Origin: Proteles cristata cristata
Lineage: Eukaryota; Chordata; Mammalia; Carnivora; Hyaenidae
NCBI GenBank assembly: GCA_017311185.1
Contig: JAESUZ010004818.1
Coordinates: 682,001 to 746,000, forward strand
DNA: 64,000 nt
Direction of reading: 5' to 3'
Shown one piece after another: positions 63,930-64,000 of the stretch. Under the pieces are notes generated by a model, which saw only the letters and a list, made by a program, of their open reading frames with translations, did no database searches and was not told where the DNA came from. Within the stretch, counting starts at the first letter, position 1. Each line of letters starts with the position of its first letter. A program made the position numbers and the translations under genes.

Positions 63930-64000
63930 GTCTTCCTGTATTTTTAACTGGTGAGGACAGGTTCTGAGGAGTGGTAAGATTTACGCCCAAGAAGTCAACA

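Overview
The window is carnivore nuclear DNA, most likely from a cat or another feliform. The main evidence is 28 recognisable copies or fragments of the tRNA-Lys-derived carnivore SINE. The younger copies start ggggcgcctgggtggctcag and carry the head, CT-rich body and A-rich tail typical of felids. L1 tails of carnivore type and very old pan-mammalian repeats (MIR, L2, MER5A, MER20, MLT1, HAL1) fit the same picture. There are no operons, ribosome binding sites, tRNA or rRNA genes, or CRISPR arrays, and no open reading frame that I can assign to a host gene. I read the window as intergenic or deep intronic sequence. The only recognisable protein-coding material is decayed retrotransposon sequence.

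Layout. 1-7.7 kb: a SINE, a 22-unit AC repeat, L2 and MIR relics, a MER5A split by a SINE, and two unique AT-rich blocks that look like conserved non-coding DNA. 7.8-10.3 kb: an old antisense L1 ORF2 relic broken by four SINEs and a separate L1 3' piece. 10.3-25 kb: mostly unassigned DNA with scattered MIR, L2, MER20 and SINEs, plus a 295-codon ORF without a recognisable family. 25-33 kb: nested repeats, with a hAT relic split by an L1 tail, an MLT1 LTR, a cluster of antisense L1 relics with three SINEs, and sense L1 tails. 33-42 kb: an AAGG/GGGA microsatellite, two SINEs inserted at one target, a hAT relic, a possible CR1/L3 relic, and a HAL1 split by a Charlie-type element. 42-55.5 kb: low repeat density, a 64-bp perfect purine/pyrimidine alternation, and the best conserved-element candidate (48.59-48.96 kb). 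55.56-62.22 kb: one full-length L1, about 6.7 kb, with an 18-bp target duplication, a complete 5' region and two dead ORFs. 62.2-64 kb: SINEs around about 1.1 kb of unassigned DNA.

How the parts relate. The history is one of repeated retrotransposition. Old elements (L2, MIR, MER5A, HAL1, L1 relics) serve as targets for SINEs and younger L1s, and target duplications give the order. Three SINEs share unusual diagnostic bases and have perfect 18-19 bp duplications, so they are probably the most recent arrivals. Host function, if there is any, most likely lies in the AT-rich repeat-free islands, which could be enhancers. That is inference from composition only. Family names come from memory of consensus sequences. 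Borders of the older repeats are approximate, to about 10-30 bases.
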